Shown piece after piece: positions 1-8,487 of a stretch of 64,000 nt of DNA (positions within the stretch are counted from its first letter, which is position 1; each line of letters opens with the position of its first letter). The DNA lies in assembly GCF_024585165.1 (NCBI RefSeq), contig NZ_CP029008.1, forward strand, positions 1,984,001 to 2,048,000, read 5' to 3'. This stretch comes from Bradyrhizobium sp. WBOS07 (lineage in GTDB: Bacteria; Pseudomonadota; Alphaproteobacteria; Rhizobiales; Xanthobacteraceae). Below the pieces are notes generated by a model. It worked only from the letters and a program-made list of their open reading frames with translations, was not told where the DNA came from and did not search any database. The position numbers and the translations under genes are program-made.

Positions 1-1
1 G

Positions 2-1222
2 CGCAGCGGCCGCGGCATCCGCGTGGTTGCGGTCACCGCGCGCTCGAAGACGAAGAAGCGCGGCATCGATCTGCGCGGCTTCGAATGGGCGAAGGACCCG
101 ATCGCGCTTGCCACCCATCCCGGCATCGATTGCTTCGTCGAGCTGATGGGCGGCGCCGGCGATCCCGCGCTGTCGGCGGTCGACGCCGCGCTGAGCGCCG
201 GCAAGTCGGTCGTCACCGCGAACAAGGCGCTGCTGGCCAAGCACGGACTCAAGCTCGCCAAGGCGGCTGAAAAGCACGGCGGAGCGCTGAATTTCGAGGC
301 AGCCGTCGGCGCCGCGATCCCCGTCATCAAGACGTTGCGCGAGGGGCTTGCCGGCACCGGCATCAACCGCGTCTACGGCATCCTCAACGGCACCTGCAAT
401 TACATCCTGACCCGGATGGAGCAGGAGGGTCTGTCCTTCGCCGAATGCCTCAAGGACGCACAGCGGCTCGGATATGCCGAGGCCAATCCATCGTTTGACG
501 TCGACGGCCACGATACCGCGCAAAAGCTCGCGATCCTTGCCAGCCTCGCCTTCGGCACGAAAGTTGCTCAAAGCGCGGTGTATGTCGAAGGCATCTCATC
601 GATCGCACCGGAAGATCTGCGCGCGGCATCCGAGCTCGGCTACCGCGTCAAGCTGCTCGGCGTTGCGGTGCGCACCGCCAAGGGCATCGAGCAGCGCGTG
701 CATCCGACCATGGTGCCGAAATCTTCCTCGATCGCGCAGGTGATGGGTGTCACCAATGCGGTCACGATCGACGGCGAGGGCATTCCGCCGATCACGCTGG
801 TGGGACCAGGCGCCGGCGGCGCCGCCACCGCGTCAGCCGTGGTCGCCGACATCGCCGACGTCGCGCGCGGCATCCGCGCCAATCCGTTCGGCCGGCCCAT
901 TGCGCAATTGCGCGACACCAAGAAGGCGCCGATGGAGCGCCACGAGGGCGGCTATTACATCCGCCTTCTGGCACGCGATTTCCCCGGCACCGCGGCTGCG
1001 ATCGCGACCCGGCTTGCCGAGCAGAAGATTTCGATCGAGTCGATCGTGCAGCGTCATCCCAATGGAGGCGCTGCGCCTGATAGCGGCAAGGCGGTCCCCG
1101 TGCCCGTCATCCTGATCACCTATGCCACGCACGAGGATGCCGTGCGCCGCGCCCTTGCGGCCGTGCAGAAGGACAAGGTGATCAGCGGACGGCCGCAGGT
1201 GATCCGGATCGAGAAGAACTGA
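2..1222 (+). CDS. hom: Homoserine dehydrogenase, 5'-truncated by window edge
   Basis: Catalyses NAD(P)H-dependent reduction of aspartate semialdehyde to homoserine, the branch point to threonine, methionine and isoleucine. The frame is open to the left edge, so the N-terminal Rossmann glycine motif (about 30 residues) lies outside the window. Visible family motifs are NGTCNYIL, GYAEANPSFDVDG and the catalytic-lysine region ASELGYRVKLLG. The last 80 residues form an ACT domain (RDFPGTAAAIATRL), typical of the threonine-feedback-inhibited long form. glpX follows 85 bp downstream on the same strand. Identification is secure; only the start is missing. Confidence 0.96.
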   Translation, partial: RSGRGIRVVAVTARSKTKKRGIDLRGFEWAKDPIALATHPGIDCFVELMGGAGDPALSAVDAALSAGKSVVTANKALLAKHGLKLAKAAEKHGGALNFEAAVGAAIPVIKTLREGLAGTGINRVYGILNGTCNYILTRMEQEGLSFAECLKDAQRLGYAEANPSFDVDGHDTAQKLAILASLAFGTKVAQSAVYVEGISSIAPEDLRAASELGYRVKLLGVAVRTAKGIEQRVHPTMVPKSSSIAQVMGVTNAVTIDGEGIPPITLVGPGAGGAATASAVVADIADVARGIRANPFGRPIAQLRDTKKAPMERHEGGYYIRLLARDFPGTAAAIATRLAEQKISIESIVQRHPNGGAAPDSGKAVPVPVILITYATHEDAVRRALAAVQKDKVISGRPQVIRIEKN

Positions 1223-1227
1223 GGCGG

Positions 1228-1241
1228 TTCGTTCGAACGAA
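1228..1241. promoter_or_regulatory. Perfect 14-bp palindrome between hom and glpX
   Basis: TTCGTTCGAACGAA reads identically on both strands and lies 6 bp after the hom stop and 66 bp before the glpX start. It has no following T-run, so it is a poor terminator and more like a protein-binding site. Function is not known. Confidence 0.4.
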
Positions 1242-1307
1242 TCGTGGGCGTTGCGAATTGATGCGGGCAGAGAATTCTGTCCCAAACCGGTTTGAAGGAG
1301 TTAGCCG

Positions 1308-2309
1308 ATGTCGACCCATATTTCAGTCCCGCCGCAAGCGTTGCTCGAGCGCATCCTGACGCTGGAGATCGTGCGGGTGACGGAGCGGGCGGCAGTGTCG
1401 TCGGCGCGCCTGCGCGGCCACGGCAACGAGAAGGCGGCCGACCAGGCCGCGGTCGACGCCATGCGGCGCGAGCTCAACAAGCTGCCGATCCAGGGCACCA
1501 TCGTGATCGGCGAGGGCGAGCGCGACGAGGCGCCGATGCTCTATATCGGCGAGCAGGTCGGCCTCAAGGCCGGTCCCGAGGTCGACATCGCGGTCGATCC
1601 GCTCGAAGGCACCACGCTGTGCGCCAAGAACATGCCGGGCTCGATCGCCACCATGGCGATGGCCGACGGCGGCACGCTGCTGCACGCTCCCGACGTCTAC
1701 ATGCAGAAGCTCGCGATCGGTCCCGGCTACGACAAGGGCGTGGTCGAGCTCGATGCGAGCCCGGCCGACAACGTCCGCCGCCTCGCCAAGGCCAAGGGCG
1801 TCAAGCCGGAGGGGATCACCGTTCTCGTGCTCGACCGTCCGCGTCACGCCAGCATCATCGAGAGCGTGCGCTCCACCGGCGCCGCGGTGCGCCTGATCAC
1901 CGACGGCGACGTCGCCGGCGTGATCCACTGCGCCGATCCCGACAACACCGGCGTCGACATGTATCTCGGCACGGGCGGCGCGCCGGAAGGCGTGCTCGCC
2001 GCCGTGGCGCTGCGTTGCATCGGCGGCCAGATGCAGTGCCGTCTGATCCTGGATTCCGGGGAGAAGATCGAGCGTGCCGCCAAGATGGGCGTCAACGACC
2101 CCAAGATGATCTACGGCATCGAGGACATGGCGCGCGGCGACTGCCTGTTCGCCGCCACCGGCGTCACCACGGGCTCGCTGCTGTCAGGCGTCAAGTTCCG
2201 CAAGGACGGCGTGATCGAGACCGAGACGGTGGTGATGCGCTCCGTCACCGGCACCGTGCGCTACATCAAGGCCGAGCACCGCGAGCTCGCCAAGTTCCAT
2301 CTGGACTGA
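1308..2309 (+). CDS. glpX: Fructose-1,6-bisphosphatase class II
   Basis: Hydrolyses fructose-1,6-bisphosphate (and possibly sedoheptulose-1,7-bisphosphate) for gluconeogenesis or the Calvin cycle. The 333-residue length matches the GlpX family. Metal-binding and active-site motifs include GEGERDEAPMLYIGE near residue 65 and the DPLEGTT motif near residue 97, with GGAPEGVLAAVALRCIGG further on. An AAGGAG ribosome-binding site sits 8 nt before the ATG. It follows hom on the same strand, an arrangement seen in other Rhizobiales. Confidence 0.96.
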   Translation: MSTHISVPPQALLERILTLEIVRVTERAAVSSARLRGHGNEKAADQAAVDAMRRELNKLPIQGTIVIGEGERDEAPMLYIGEQVGLKAGPEVDIAVDPLEGTTLCAKNMPGSIATMAMADGGTLLHAPDVYMQKLAIGPGYDKGVVELDASPADNVRRLAKAKGVKPEGITVLVLDRPRHASIIESVRSTGAAVRLITDGDVAGVIHCADPDNTGVDMYLGTGGAPEGVLAAVALRCIGGQMQCRLILDSGEKIERAAKMGVNDPKMIYGIEDMARGDCLFAATGVTTGSLLSGVKFRKDGVIETETVVMRSVTGTVRYIKAEHRELAKFHLD

Positions 2310-2315
2310 GAAGTC

Positions 2316-2427
2316 CGTCATTCCGGGGCGACGGGACCGCGCAAAGCGCGCGGCCGGGAGAACCCGGAATCTCGCGCCACAACTTCTGGATTCCGGGCTC
2401 GATGCTGCGCATCGCCCCGGAATGACG
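2316..2427. repeat. Dispersed palindromic element with 16-bp inverted ends
   Basis: The ends CGTCATTCCGGGGCGA and TCGCCCCGGAATGACG are perfect inverted repeats bounding a GC-rich 112-bp segment that can fold into a cruciform. It sits between glpX and the HAD gene and covers a spurious upstream ATG at 2422. This resembles intergenic REP-like repeats common in Bradyrhizobium chromosomes (from general knowledge, not searched). Confidence 0.75.
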
Positions 2428-2451
2428 ACAAGAATAACAGGGAAGCGCGCC

Positions 2452-3171
2452 ATGTCCGATCTCTCCGCCGTCAAAGCCCTGGTCTTCGACGTGTTCGGCA
2501 CCGTCGTGGATTGGCGCACCAGCCTGATCACCGACTTCATGTGGTGGGCAAAGGGCCGCGGCATCAACGCCGACTGGACCGCCCTGGTCGACGGCTGGCG
2601 CGGCATGTACATGGCCTCGATGGACGACGTGCGCCAGCATCCCGAGCGCGGCTACGTCATGCTCGACGATCTGCACCGCCGCTCGCTGGAGAAGCTGGTC
2701 GCACAGTTCGCGATCAAGGGTCTCACCGACGCCGATCTCGATTACCTCACCAAGGGCTGGCACCGGCTCCATCCCTGGCCGGACAGCGTCGCCGGCCTGA
2801 CGCGGCTGAAATCGAAGTTCGTGATCGCGCCGCTCTCGAATGGCAACGTCGCGCTGCTCACCAACATGGCGAAGTTCGCCGGCCTGCCGTGGGACCTGAT
2901 CATGTCGGCCGAGCTTTTCGAGCACTACAAGCCCGATCCCGAGACCTATCTCGGCGCAGCCAAGCTGCTGTGCCTGAAGCCCGAGGAGGTCATGATGGTT
3001 GCCGCCCACAATGGTGATCTCGCGGCCGCGCAGAAGAACGGGCTGAAGACGGCGTTCGTGGCACGGCCGACGGAATACGGTCCGCTGCAGAAGGTCGACT
3101 TCGAGGCGACCGGCAAGTGGGACATCGTCGCCAAGGATTTTGGCGGTATCGCCGACAGGCTGGGGTGCTAG
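2452..3171 (+). CDS. Haloacid dehalogenase, type II (HAD family)
   Basis: A 239-residue HAD hydrolase of the (S)-2-haloacid dehalogenase type II subfamily. The nucleophile motif is LVFDVFGTVVDWR (first Asp is catalytic), motif II is PLSNGN, the lysine is in YKPDPETYLGA, and the acidic motif is VAAHNGDLAAA. The start at 2452 is preferred over the ATG at 2422, because the latter lies inside a dispersed repeat and 2452 has an upstream purine-rich AGGGAA. It may dehalogenate 2-haloalkanoic acids, but many members act on unknown substrates and no dehalogenase transporter is adjacent. Confidence 0.88.
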   Translation: MSDLSAVKALVFDVFGTVVDWRTSLITDFMWWAKGRGINADWTALVDGWRGMYMASMDDVRQHPERGYVMLDDLHRRSLEKLVAQFAIKGLTDADLDYLTKGWHRLHPWPDSVAGLTRLKSKFVIAPLSNGNVALLTNMAKFAGLPWDLIMSAELFEHYKPDPETYLGAAKLLCLKPEEVMMVAAHNGDLAAAQKNGLKTAFVARPTEYGPLQKVDFEATGKWDIVAKDFGGIADRLGC

Positions 3172-3243
3172 CCGCCGTCCTCGATCGAGGTGCGCGGCAA
3201 CAGCGGTCCGGGCAGCGCGAGCGCCGCCCGGAGGTGATCTGCG

Positions 3244-4227
3244 CTACAGCGTCATCTTCATCGGTTCCGGATAGTAGTGGAATCCGTCGCCCGCCTTGGC
3301 GACATGACCGTAGCCCGGCCAGGCGAAGTGATAGGACATCACCGGGGTCTTGTTGGCCGCGAGCATCGTCAGCAGCTTGACCCGCGTATCCGCCGCCTGC
3401 TTCGGATCGGTGTCGTAGGAGAACTCCATCCGCGGCCGCTCCAGCAACAGCACGGAATGGTGCGAGAGGTCGCCGAGGAAGGCGAAGGATTTTCCGGCCG
3501 ACGACACCATGAAGATGGTGTGGCCGACGGTGTGGCCGGGCGCCGCGATCGCCTGCACGCCGGGCAGGAATTCCTGGCCGTCCTTGAAGAACACGATGCG
3601 GTCGCGCACCGGCAGCAGGTTCTTGCGGGCATGAACGACGAAGTCCTTGGCCGGGCCGCCGAGCTTGGCCTCGTCGGTCCAGAAGTCGAAATCGGTCTGC
3701 GAAATGTAGACCTGGGCGTTCGGAAACAGCGGCTTGCCGCCCTCATCGACGATGCCGCCGATATGGTCGATATGGGCATGCGAACAGACCACGGCGTCGA
3801 TGTCGCCGGGCTTGATGCCGGCCTCCGTCATACTTTTCTGCTGCCGGCCGGTGCTGGCGCCGAACATCTTCGATGAGCCCATGCCGGTGTCGAACAAGAT
3901 CAGCTTGTCGCCGGTGTTCACGATCGGCGAATTCTGTTCGAGCACGACGTTGTCCGGCGACAGGAAATTGTCCGCCAGCATCTTCTTGACCTCTTCCTTG
4001 GGGACGCCGGTGAAGGTCCCGGAGGGGTCGCCGAGCGGGAGCGGTCCGTCGGACACCACGGTCACCTCGGCGTCGCCGAGAACGAAGCGGTGCCAGTACG
4101 GCGTCTGGGTGCCGAGCTTGGGAGCCCGCGCCAACGCGCTGCTGCCGAGCATCGCGCTCGCCCCAAGGCCAGCTCCAAGGCTGGCTCCAAGTGCAAGTAA
4201 AGATCGACGTGAGACATCGATTGTCAT
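3244..4227 (-). CDS. Metallo-beta-lactamase-fold hydrolase, Tat-type signal
   Basis: A 327-residue MBL-fold protein. The metal-binding motif is CSHAHIDHIGG (HxHxDH) near residue 150, with further His at GHTVGHT and SYHFAW. The N-terminus carries the twin-arginine stretch SRRSLLALG followed by an Ala/Gly-rich hydrophobic segment, pointing to Tat export. The start is fixed by GGAGG eight nucleotides upstream. Family members act as lactonases or other hydrolases; the substrate cannot be told here. The 164-bp gap to the next gene upstream (GntR, same strand) shows no other feature. Confidence 0.88.
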   Translation of the reverse strand: MTIDVSRRSLLALGASLGAGLGASAMLGSSALARAPKLGTQTPYWHRFVLGDAEVTVVSDGPLPLGDPSGTFTGVPKEEVKKMLADNFLSPDNVVLEQNSPIVNTGDKLILFDTGMGSSKMFGASTGRQQKSMTEAGIKPGDIDAVVCSHAHIDHIGGIVDEGGKPLFPNAQVYISQTDFDFWTDEAKLGGPAKDFVVHARKNLLPVRDRIVFFKDGQEFLPGVQAIAAPGHTVGHTIFMVSSAGKSFAFLGDLSHHSVLLLERPRMEFSYDTDPKQAADTRVKLLTMLAANKTPVMSYHFAWPGYGHVAKAGDGFHYYPEPMKMTL

Positions 4228-4390
4228 GCGTTTCCTCCGCCTTTGTCTTTTGCTTTGCGCGATTGTTCGCGCGTTGCGACCGGCCCCAGCGGCCATGCGG
4301 CCAGAGGTCGGCAGAAGCCATGCTGCGCCGCTTACGACAAGCTAGCAAGTAGAATTGGTTCGCGGGTGCATCCGACCGCGGAATTGCGCG

Positions 4391-5056
4391 TCACGCAATT
4401 CTCAGTGCGAGATCGTTGCCTTCCGTTTCGGCAAAGCCGGCCTGCAGCACCTCTTCGCGCTTGTGGCGCAGATGCGCGCGCAGAATATGCGAGAGGCCGG
4501 CCCCGTCGCGCCTCTGCAGCGCGTTCAGGATCGCCTCGTGCTCCTTCACCGCGAGGGCCCAGCGCTGCGGTGTCATCGGCGTGACGTAACGCGCGCGGCG
4601 GATGCGTGCCGTCACCGATGTGTAAAGTCCCGCGAGCACGGGATTTCCGGCCGCGGTCACGATGGCTTCGTGAATGGCGCGGTTGCCGCGGTAGTACTGG
4701 ATCAGGTCGCCGTCGCGATAATGCTGCACCATGGCTGCATGCGCGGCGGCAATTGCGTCGATCTCGGCGTCCGTGATGCGCTCGCAAGCGAGCTCGCCGG
4801 CGAGGGCCTCCAGGCCCTGGCAGACTTCGAACAGGTCGCGCATGTCCTTGTCGGTCAGTTTTGCCGCGCGCGAGCCGCGATGCGGCAAGAGCTGCACGAG
4901 CCCTTCGGCGGCGAGCACCTTGAGTGCTTCGCGCAGCGGCGTGCGCGAGATGCCGAGCCGCTCGCACAGCTCGCGCTCGGGAATCCGGGCGCCCGGCGGA
5001 ATTTCGCCGTCGAGCAGGATCGCACGGATACGGCTGACGACATCCTCGTGAAGCAT
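4391..5056 (-). CDS. GntR-family regulator, FCD (FadR) subgroup
   Basis: A 221-residue repressor-type regulator with an N-terminal winged helix (ERELCERLGISRTPLREAL, residues about 25-45) and a C-terminal all-helical FCD ligand domain. The conserved metal/ligand-binding positions include HEAIV and HEAILNAL histidines. It is divergently transcribed from the enoyl-CoA hydratase/CoA transferase/TTT-transporter operon and probably represses it, being released by a carboxylate ligand (inference). The ATG at 5056 is chosen because the upstream in-frame extension is AT-rich intergenic DNA that contains inverted TTGAATGCAA motifs. Confidence 0.9.
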   Translation of the reverse strand: MLHEDVVSRIRAILLDGEIPPGARIPERELCERLGISRTPLREALKVLAAEGLVQLLPHRGSRAAKLTDKDMRDLFEVCQGLEALAGELACERITDAEIDAIAAAHAAMVQHYRDGDLIQYYRGNRAIHEAIVTAAGNPVLAGLYTSVTARIRRARYVTPMTPQRWALAVKEHEAILNALQRRDGAGLSHILRAHLRHKREEVLQAGFAETEGNDLALRIA

Positions 5057-5074
5057 GGGACGGAGCGCTCCAAT

Positions 5075-5146
5075 TTGAATGCAAAACGTGAATTTCGGAT
5101 CGAAATATCGAAGTTCCAGCTTGCTAATCGCCGATTTTGCATTCAA
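5075..5146. promoter_or_regulatory. Candidate GntR operator: inverted pair of 12-bp sites
   Basis: TTGAATGCAAAA at 5075-5086 and its exact inverse TTTTGCATTCAA at 5135-5146 lie in the divergent promoter region between the GntR gene and the enoyl-CoA hydratase gene. The core TTGAATGCAA fits the TTGnATnCAA shape seen for several FCD-GntR proteins. A third copy starts at 5210 inside the hydratase gene. Binding is inferred from position and symmetry. Confidence 0.65.
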
Positions 5147-5175
5147 AAATGTAAAAAACAAGAGGATATGAGGAA

Positions 5176-5970
5176 ATGGACCTGGCGGCGGAGGCGGACG
5201 ACCTCGTTTTTGAATGCAACGACGGCATCGGGCGGATCACCTTCAACCGGCCGCAGGCGCGCAACGCCTTCACTTTCGCGATGTACGAACGGCTCGCCGC
5301 AATCTGCGAGCAGGCCAACCGCGACCAGACCATCAAGGTGCTGGTGCTGCGCGGAGCCGGCGACAAGGCCTTCGCCTCGGGCACCGACATCAACCAGTTC
5401 CGCGCGTTCAAGACGCCGCAGGACGCGATCGACTACGAGAACCGCATCGACCGGGTTCTGACCACGCTGGAGCAGTGCCGGGTGCCGACCATTGCGGCGA
5501 TCAACGGGTTCTGCACCGGGGGCGGGGCGGGCATTGCCGCGGCCTGCGACCTGCGTATCGGCACGGCAAGCGCGAAGATCGGCTTTCCGATCGCGCGGAC
5601 GCTCGGCAATTGCCTGTCGATGTCCAACGTCAGCCGTCTCACCGCGCTGGTTGGCGCGGCGCGCGTCAAGGACCTGATTTTCACCGCGCGCCTGGTCGGC
5701 GCCGCGGAAGCTGCCAGCGTCGGGCTGCTCGGCGAGGTCGTCGAGGATATCGCCGCGCTGGATCGCCGTGCCGACGAGGTTGCCCGGCTGCTCGCGAGCC
5801 ACGCGCCGCTGACGCTGAACGCGACCAAGCAGGCGGTCGCCCGCCTGCAGCGGCGGCTGTCGCGGGACGAGGGCGAGGACCTCATCCTGATGTGCTACAC
5901 GAGCCAGGATTTTCGCGAAGGGCTCGATGCTTTCCTCAACAAGCGCGCGCCGCAATGGCGCGGCCAATAG
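5176..5970 (+). CDS. Enoyl-CoA hydratase/isomerase (crotonase fold)
   Basis: A 264-residue crotonase-superfamily protein. The oxyanion-hole regions are ASGTDINQF (residues about 75-83) and FCTGGGAGIAAACDLRIGT (about 113-131). It probably hydrates or isomerises an acyl-CoA produced by the CoA transferase encoded 9 bp downstream. The ATG follows an AGAGGATATGAGGAA stretch. It is first in an operon with the CoA transferase and probably the tripartite transporter. The substrate is unknown. A third TTGAATGCAA site at 5210-5219 lies within its codons 12-15. Confidence 0.9.
   Translation: MDLAAEADDLVFECNDGIGRITFNRPQARNAFTFAMYERLAAICEQANRDQTIKVLVLRGAGDKAFASGTDINQFRAFKTPQDAIDYENRIDRVLTTLEQCRVPTIAAINGFCTGGGAGIAAACDLRIGTASAKIGFPIARTLGNCLSMSNVSRLTALVGAARVKDLIFTARLVGAAEAASVGLLGEVVEDIAALDRRADEVARLLASHAPLTLNATKQAVARLQRRLSRDEGEDLILMCYTSQDFREGLDAFLNKRAPQWRGQ
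5210..5219 (+). promoter_or_regulatory. Third TTGAATGCAA site inside start of hydratase gene
   Basis: An exact copy of the 10-bp core found twice in the divergent promoter, 35 bp into the coding region and about 64 bp from the nearest upstream copy. Spacing allows looping or cooperative repression. It may also be coincidence of coding sequence. Confidence 0.4.
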
Positions 5971-5979
5971 GACGCCCCG

Positions 5980-7233
5980 ATGCAAAGTTCGCCATCTACC
6001 TCGCGCCGTTCGGGACCGCTCGCCGGCCTCAAGGTCGTCGATCTCACCCATGTCATGGCGGGGCCGACCTGCACCCTGATGCTCGCCGACATGGGCGCCG
6101 ACGTCATCAAGATCGAGAAATCGCCCAACGGCGACGATACCCGTCATTCGGTGCCGCCGAAGATCGGGGATGAGGCGGCCTCCTTCCTGATGATGAACCG
6201 CAACAAGCGCGGCATCGTGCTGGACCTCAAGACCGAGGGCGGCAAGCAGGTGCTGCGCCGCCTGATCGCGGAGGCCGACGTGCTGGTGGAGAATTTTGCG
6301 CCCGGCGCGATGGAACGTCTCGGCTTCGGTTACGAGGCGCTGCACGAGCAATATCCATCGCTGATCTATTGCTCGCTGTCGGGCTTTGGCCGCACCGGTC
6401 CCTACAAGCACCGCCGTGGTTTCGATCTCGTCGCGCAGGCCATGAGCGGCATCATGAGCTTTACCGGCGAACGCCCCGACGGTCCGCCGGTGAAATGCGG
6501 CCCGCCGCTGTCCGACATCACTGCCGGCCTGCTCGCGAGCATGGGCATCCTTGCGGCCTACACGCACCGTCTCAAGACCGGCGAGGGGCAGTGGGTCGAG
6601 ACCTCGCTGTACGAGGCCGCGCTGGTGCAGACCTATTGGCAGTCGACCATCGCGCTCGCCGCAGGTACCGCGCCGCGCGCGATGGGCTCGGCCCACCCGC
6701 TCAACGCGCCGTACCAGGCGTTCGAAGCCTCGGACGGCTGGCTCGTGGTCGGCGGTGCCAACAAGAAGCACTGGCTGTTAATGCTGGAGGCGCTCGGCGC
6801 GAGTGAACTCGCCGTCGATCCGCGCTTCGTCAACGGCGCCGACCGCATGGCGAATCTTAGGGAGCTCGAAGCGGTCTTGAGCGAGCGCTTCCGCACCCGA
6901 TCGCGGGCGCACTGGCTCGCCGCGCTGGACGAGAAGGGCGTGCCGTGCGGCCCCGTGCACGACATGCTGGAGGCGCTCAGCGATCCGCAGACGCTGGCGC
7001 GCGAGATGGTCGTCGAGGTCGAGCATTCCACGCTCGGTCCCGTGAAGACGATCGGGCTTCCCGTGAAGTTTTCGGAGACCCCAGGCAAAGTGCTGTCAGG
7101 CGCACCGGTCTACGGTGAGCACACGAGAGAGGTGCTGGCCGAGCACGGGTTCGACCAGATGCAGATCGAAGCGCTCGCCAAAGAAGGCGCCATCGTCCTG
7201 GGCTCGGCAAGACGCGAGGAACGCGTCGCCTGA
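5980..7233 (+). CDS. CaiB/BaiF family (class III) CoA transferase
   Basis: A 417-residue class III CoA transferase, which moves CoA from an acyl-CoA donor to a carboxylate. N-terminal GLKVVDLTHVMAGPTCTLML and ADVIKIEKSPNGDD are family signatures; the catalytic Asp is expected in PPLSDITAGLLA near residue 180. It lies 9 bp after the hydratase gene, so the two are co-transcribed. With the adjacent carboxylate transporter, it probably activates the imported acid as its CoA ester for the hydratase. Substrate not determinable from sequence. Confidence 0.93.
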   Translation: MQSSPSTSRRSGPLAGLKVVDLTHVMAGPTCTLMLADMGADVIKIEKSPNGDDTRHSVPPKIGDEAASFLMMNRNKRGIVLDLKTEGGKQVLRRLIAEADVLVENFAPGAMERLGFGYEALHEQYPSLIYCSLSGFGRTGPYKHRRGFDLVAQAMSGIMSFTGERPDGPPVKCGPPLSDITAGLLASMGILAAYTHRLKTGEGQWVETSLYEAALVQTYWQSTIALAAGTAPRAMGSAHPLNAPYQAFEASDGWLVVGGANKKHWLLMLEALGASELAVDPRFVNGADRMANLRELEAVLSERFRTRSRAHWLAALDEKGVPCGPVHDMLEALSDPQTLAREMVVEVEHSTLGPVKTIGLPVKFSETPGKVLSGAPVYGEHTREVLAEHGFDQMQIEALAKEGAIVLGSARREERVA

Positions 7234-7287
7234 CCGGACGTCGATACGACAAGGCCAAAGATAAAAAAATTCCAGCTGGAGGAAATC

Positions 7288-8280
7288 ATGGGTCGGACGT
7301 CAACATTTCTGCTCTCCGCGGCCGCGACCGTGCTCGCCGGCACCATGCCGGCGCTCGGTGCCTGGCAACCGCAAAAGCCGATCGAGTTCGTGGCGACCGC
7401 CGGGCCGGGCGGCGGCACCGACAATCTCGCCCGAGCGGTGCAGAACATCATCACCAAGCACAAGCTGACGGAGCAGCCGGTCGTCGTCGTCAACAAGGGC
7501 GGCGGCAGCGGCGCCGAAGGCTACGTCTACGGCAAGGCGTCGGCCGGCGATCCCTACAAGGTGATCTTCGGCACCTCGAACGCCTGGCAGCAGCCGCTCG
7601 TCTCCAAGGTCGCCTTCAACTACACCGATCTCACCCCGATCGCGGCGATGGCGCAGGACGAGTTCCTGCTCTGGGTCAAGCAGGATTCGCCTTACAAGAA
7701 TGCCGGCGATTATCTGAAGGCGGCAGCAACTGGCGAATTCAAGATGGGCGGCGCGCAGTCCAAGGACACCGACGAAGTCCTGACGCGCATGATCGAGAAG
7801 GTCGGCAAGGTCAAGCTGACCTACATCCCTTTCAAGAGCGGCGCCGAGACCGCCGTGCAGCTTGCCGGCGGACATCTCGACTCCCACGTCAACAATCCCA
7901 GCGAGAGCCTCGGGCAATGGCGCGGCGGCACGCAGCGTCCGCTCTGCGTGTTCAGCCCGAAGCGGTTGCCGCAGGGGCCGAAGGTCACCGCGACCGAAGG
8001 CTGGAGCGACGTTCCGACCTGCGTCGAGCAGGGCCTCGACATCAAGCAATATGAGCAGCCGCGCACGGTGTGGCTGCCCGGCAAGGTCACGCCGGACCAG
8101 GCCGCGTTCTATGTCGACCTCATGAAGAAGGTACAGGCAACGCCGGAATGGAAGGACTACATCGAGAAGACGTCTCAGGTCGACACCTTCCTGACCGGCG
8201 CCGAGTTCGACAAGTTCATCAAGGCGGACCTCGAACACGTCAAGCAGGTCGCCGGCGAGCAAGGCTGGCTGGTGAAGTGA
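7288..8280 (+). CDS. Tripartite tricarboxylate transporter substrate-binding protein (TctC/Bug)
   Basis: A 330-residue periplasmic solute-binding protein of the TctC/Bug family. It has a Sec-type signal peptide (about residues 1-24) and the mature N-terminus KPIEFVATAGPGGGTDNLAR, whose glycine-rich loop binds the ligand carboxylate. An AGCTGGAGGAAATC ribosome-binding region precedes the ATG. With the TctB and TctA genes downstream it forms a secondary, ion-driven transporter for an organic acid. Bug proteins have diverse ligands, so citrate should not be assumed. Confidence 0.93.
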   Translation: MGRTSTFLLSAAATVLAGTMPALGAWQPQKPIEFVATAGPGGGTDNLARAVQNIITKHKLTEQPVVVVNKGGGSGAEGYVYGKASAGDPYKVIFGTSNAWQQPLVSKVAFNYTDLTPIAAMAQDEFLLWVKQDSPYKNAGDYLKAAATGEFKMGGAQSKDTDEVLTRMIEKVGKVKLTYIPFKSGAETAVQLAGGHLDSHVNNPSESLGQWRGGTQRPLCVFSPKRLPQGPKVTATEGWSDVPTCVEQGLDIKQYEQPRTVWLPGKVTPDQAAFYVDLMKKVQATPEWKDYIEKTSQVDTFLTGAEFDKFIKADLEHVKQVAGEQGWLVK

Positions 8281-8305
8281 GGCGGGGTGGGCAGGTCGCC
8301 TGCGG

Positions 8306-8419
8306 CCATCCTTCGAGACGCCCGCCTGCGGCGGGCCCTCAGGATGAGGTCGTGCTTTGCGGCGCGATGTCAGACCCTCATGGTGAGGAGCCCGCCAAAG
8401 CGGGCGTCTCGAACCATGT
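8306..8419. repeat. Dispersed inverted repeat between tctC and tctB
   Basis: CCATCCTTCGAGACGCCCGC on the left is mirrored by GCGGGCGTCTCGAACCATG on the right, with an internal inverted pair (CCTCAGGATGAGG and CCTCATGGTGAGG). It fills most of the 207-bp gap between the binding-protein and small-permease genes. Such an element could set differential expression of the abundant binding protein over the permeases (inference). Confidence 0.7.
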
Positions 8420-8487
8420 AGGCCTAGCTGGTTCGGCAGGCTCCTCGCTGTCGCATGGGACCGCGCAGCCTTCGAAGGTTTTACGTC

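Noticed and set aside
2422..2451. Upstream ATG for the HAD gene
   Set aside because: Lies inside a dispersed palindromic element, with no proper ribosome-binding site.
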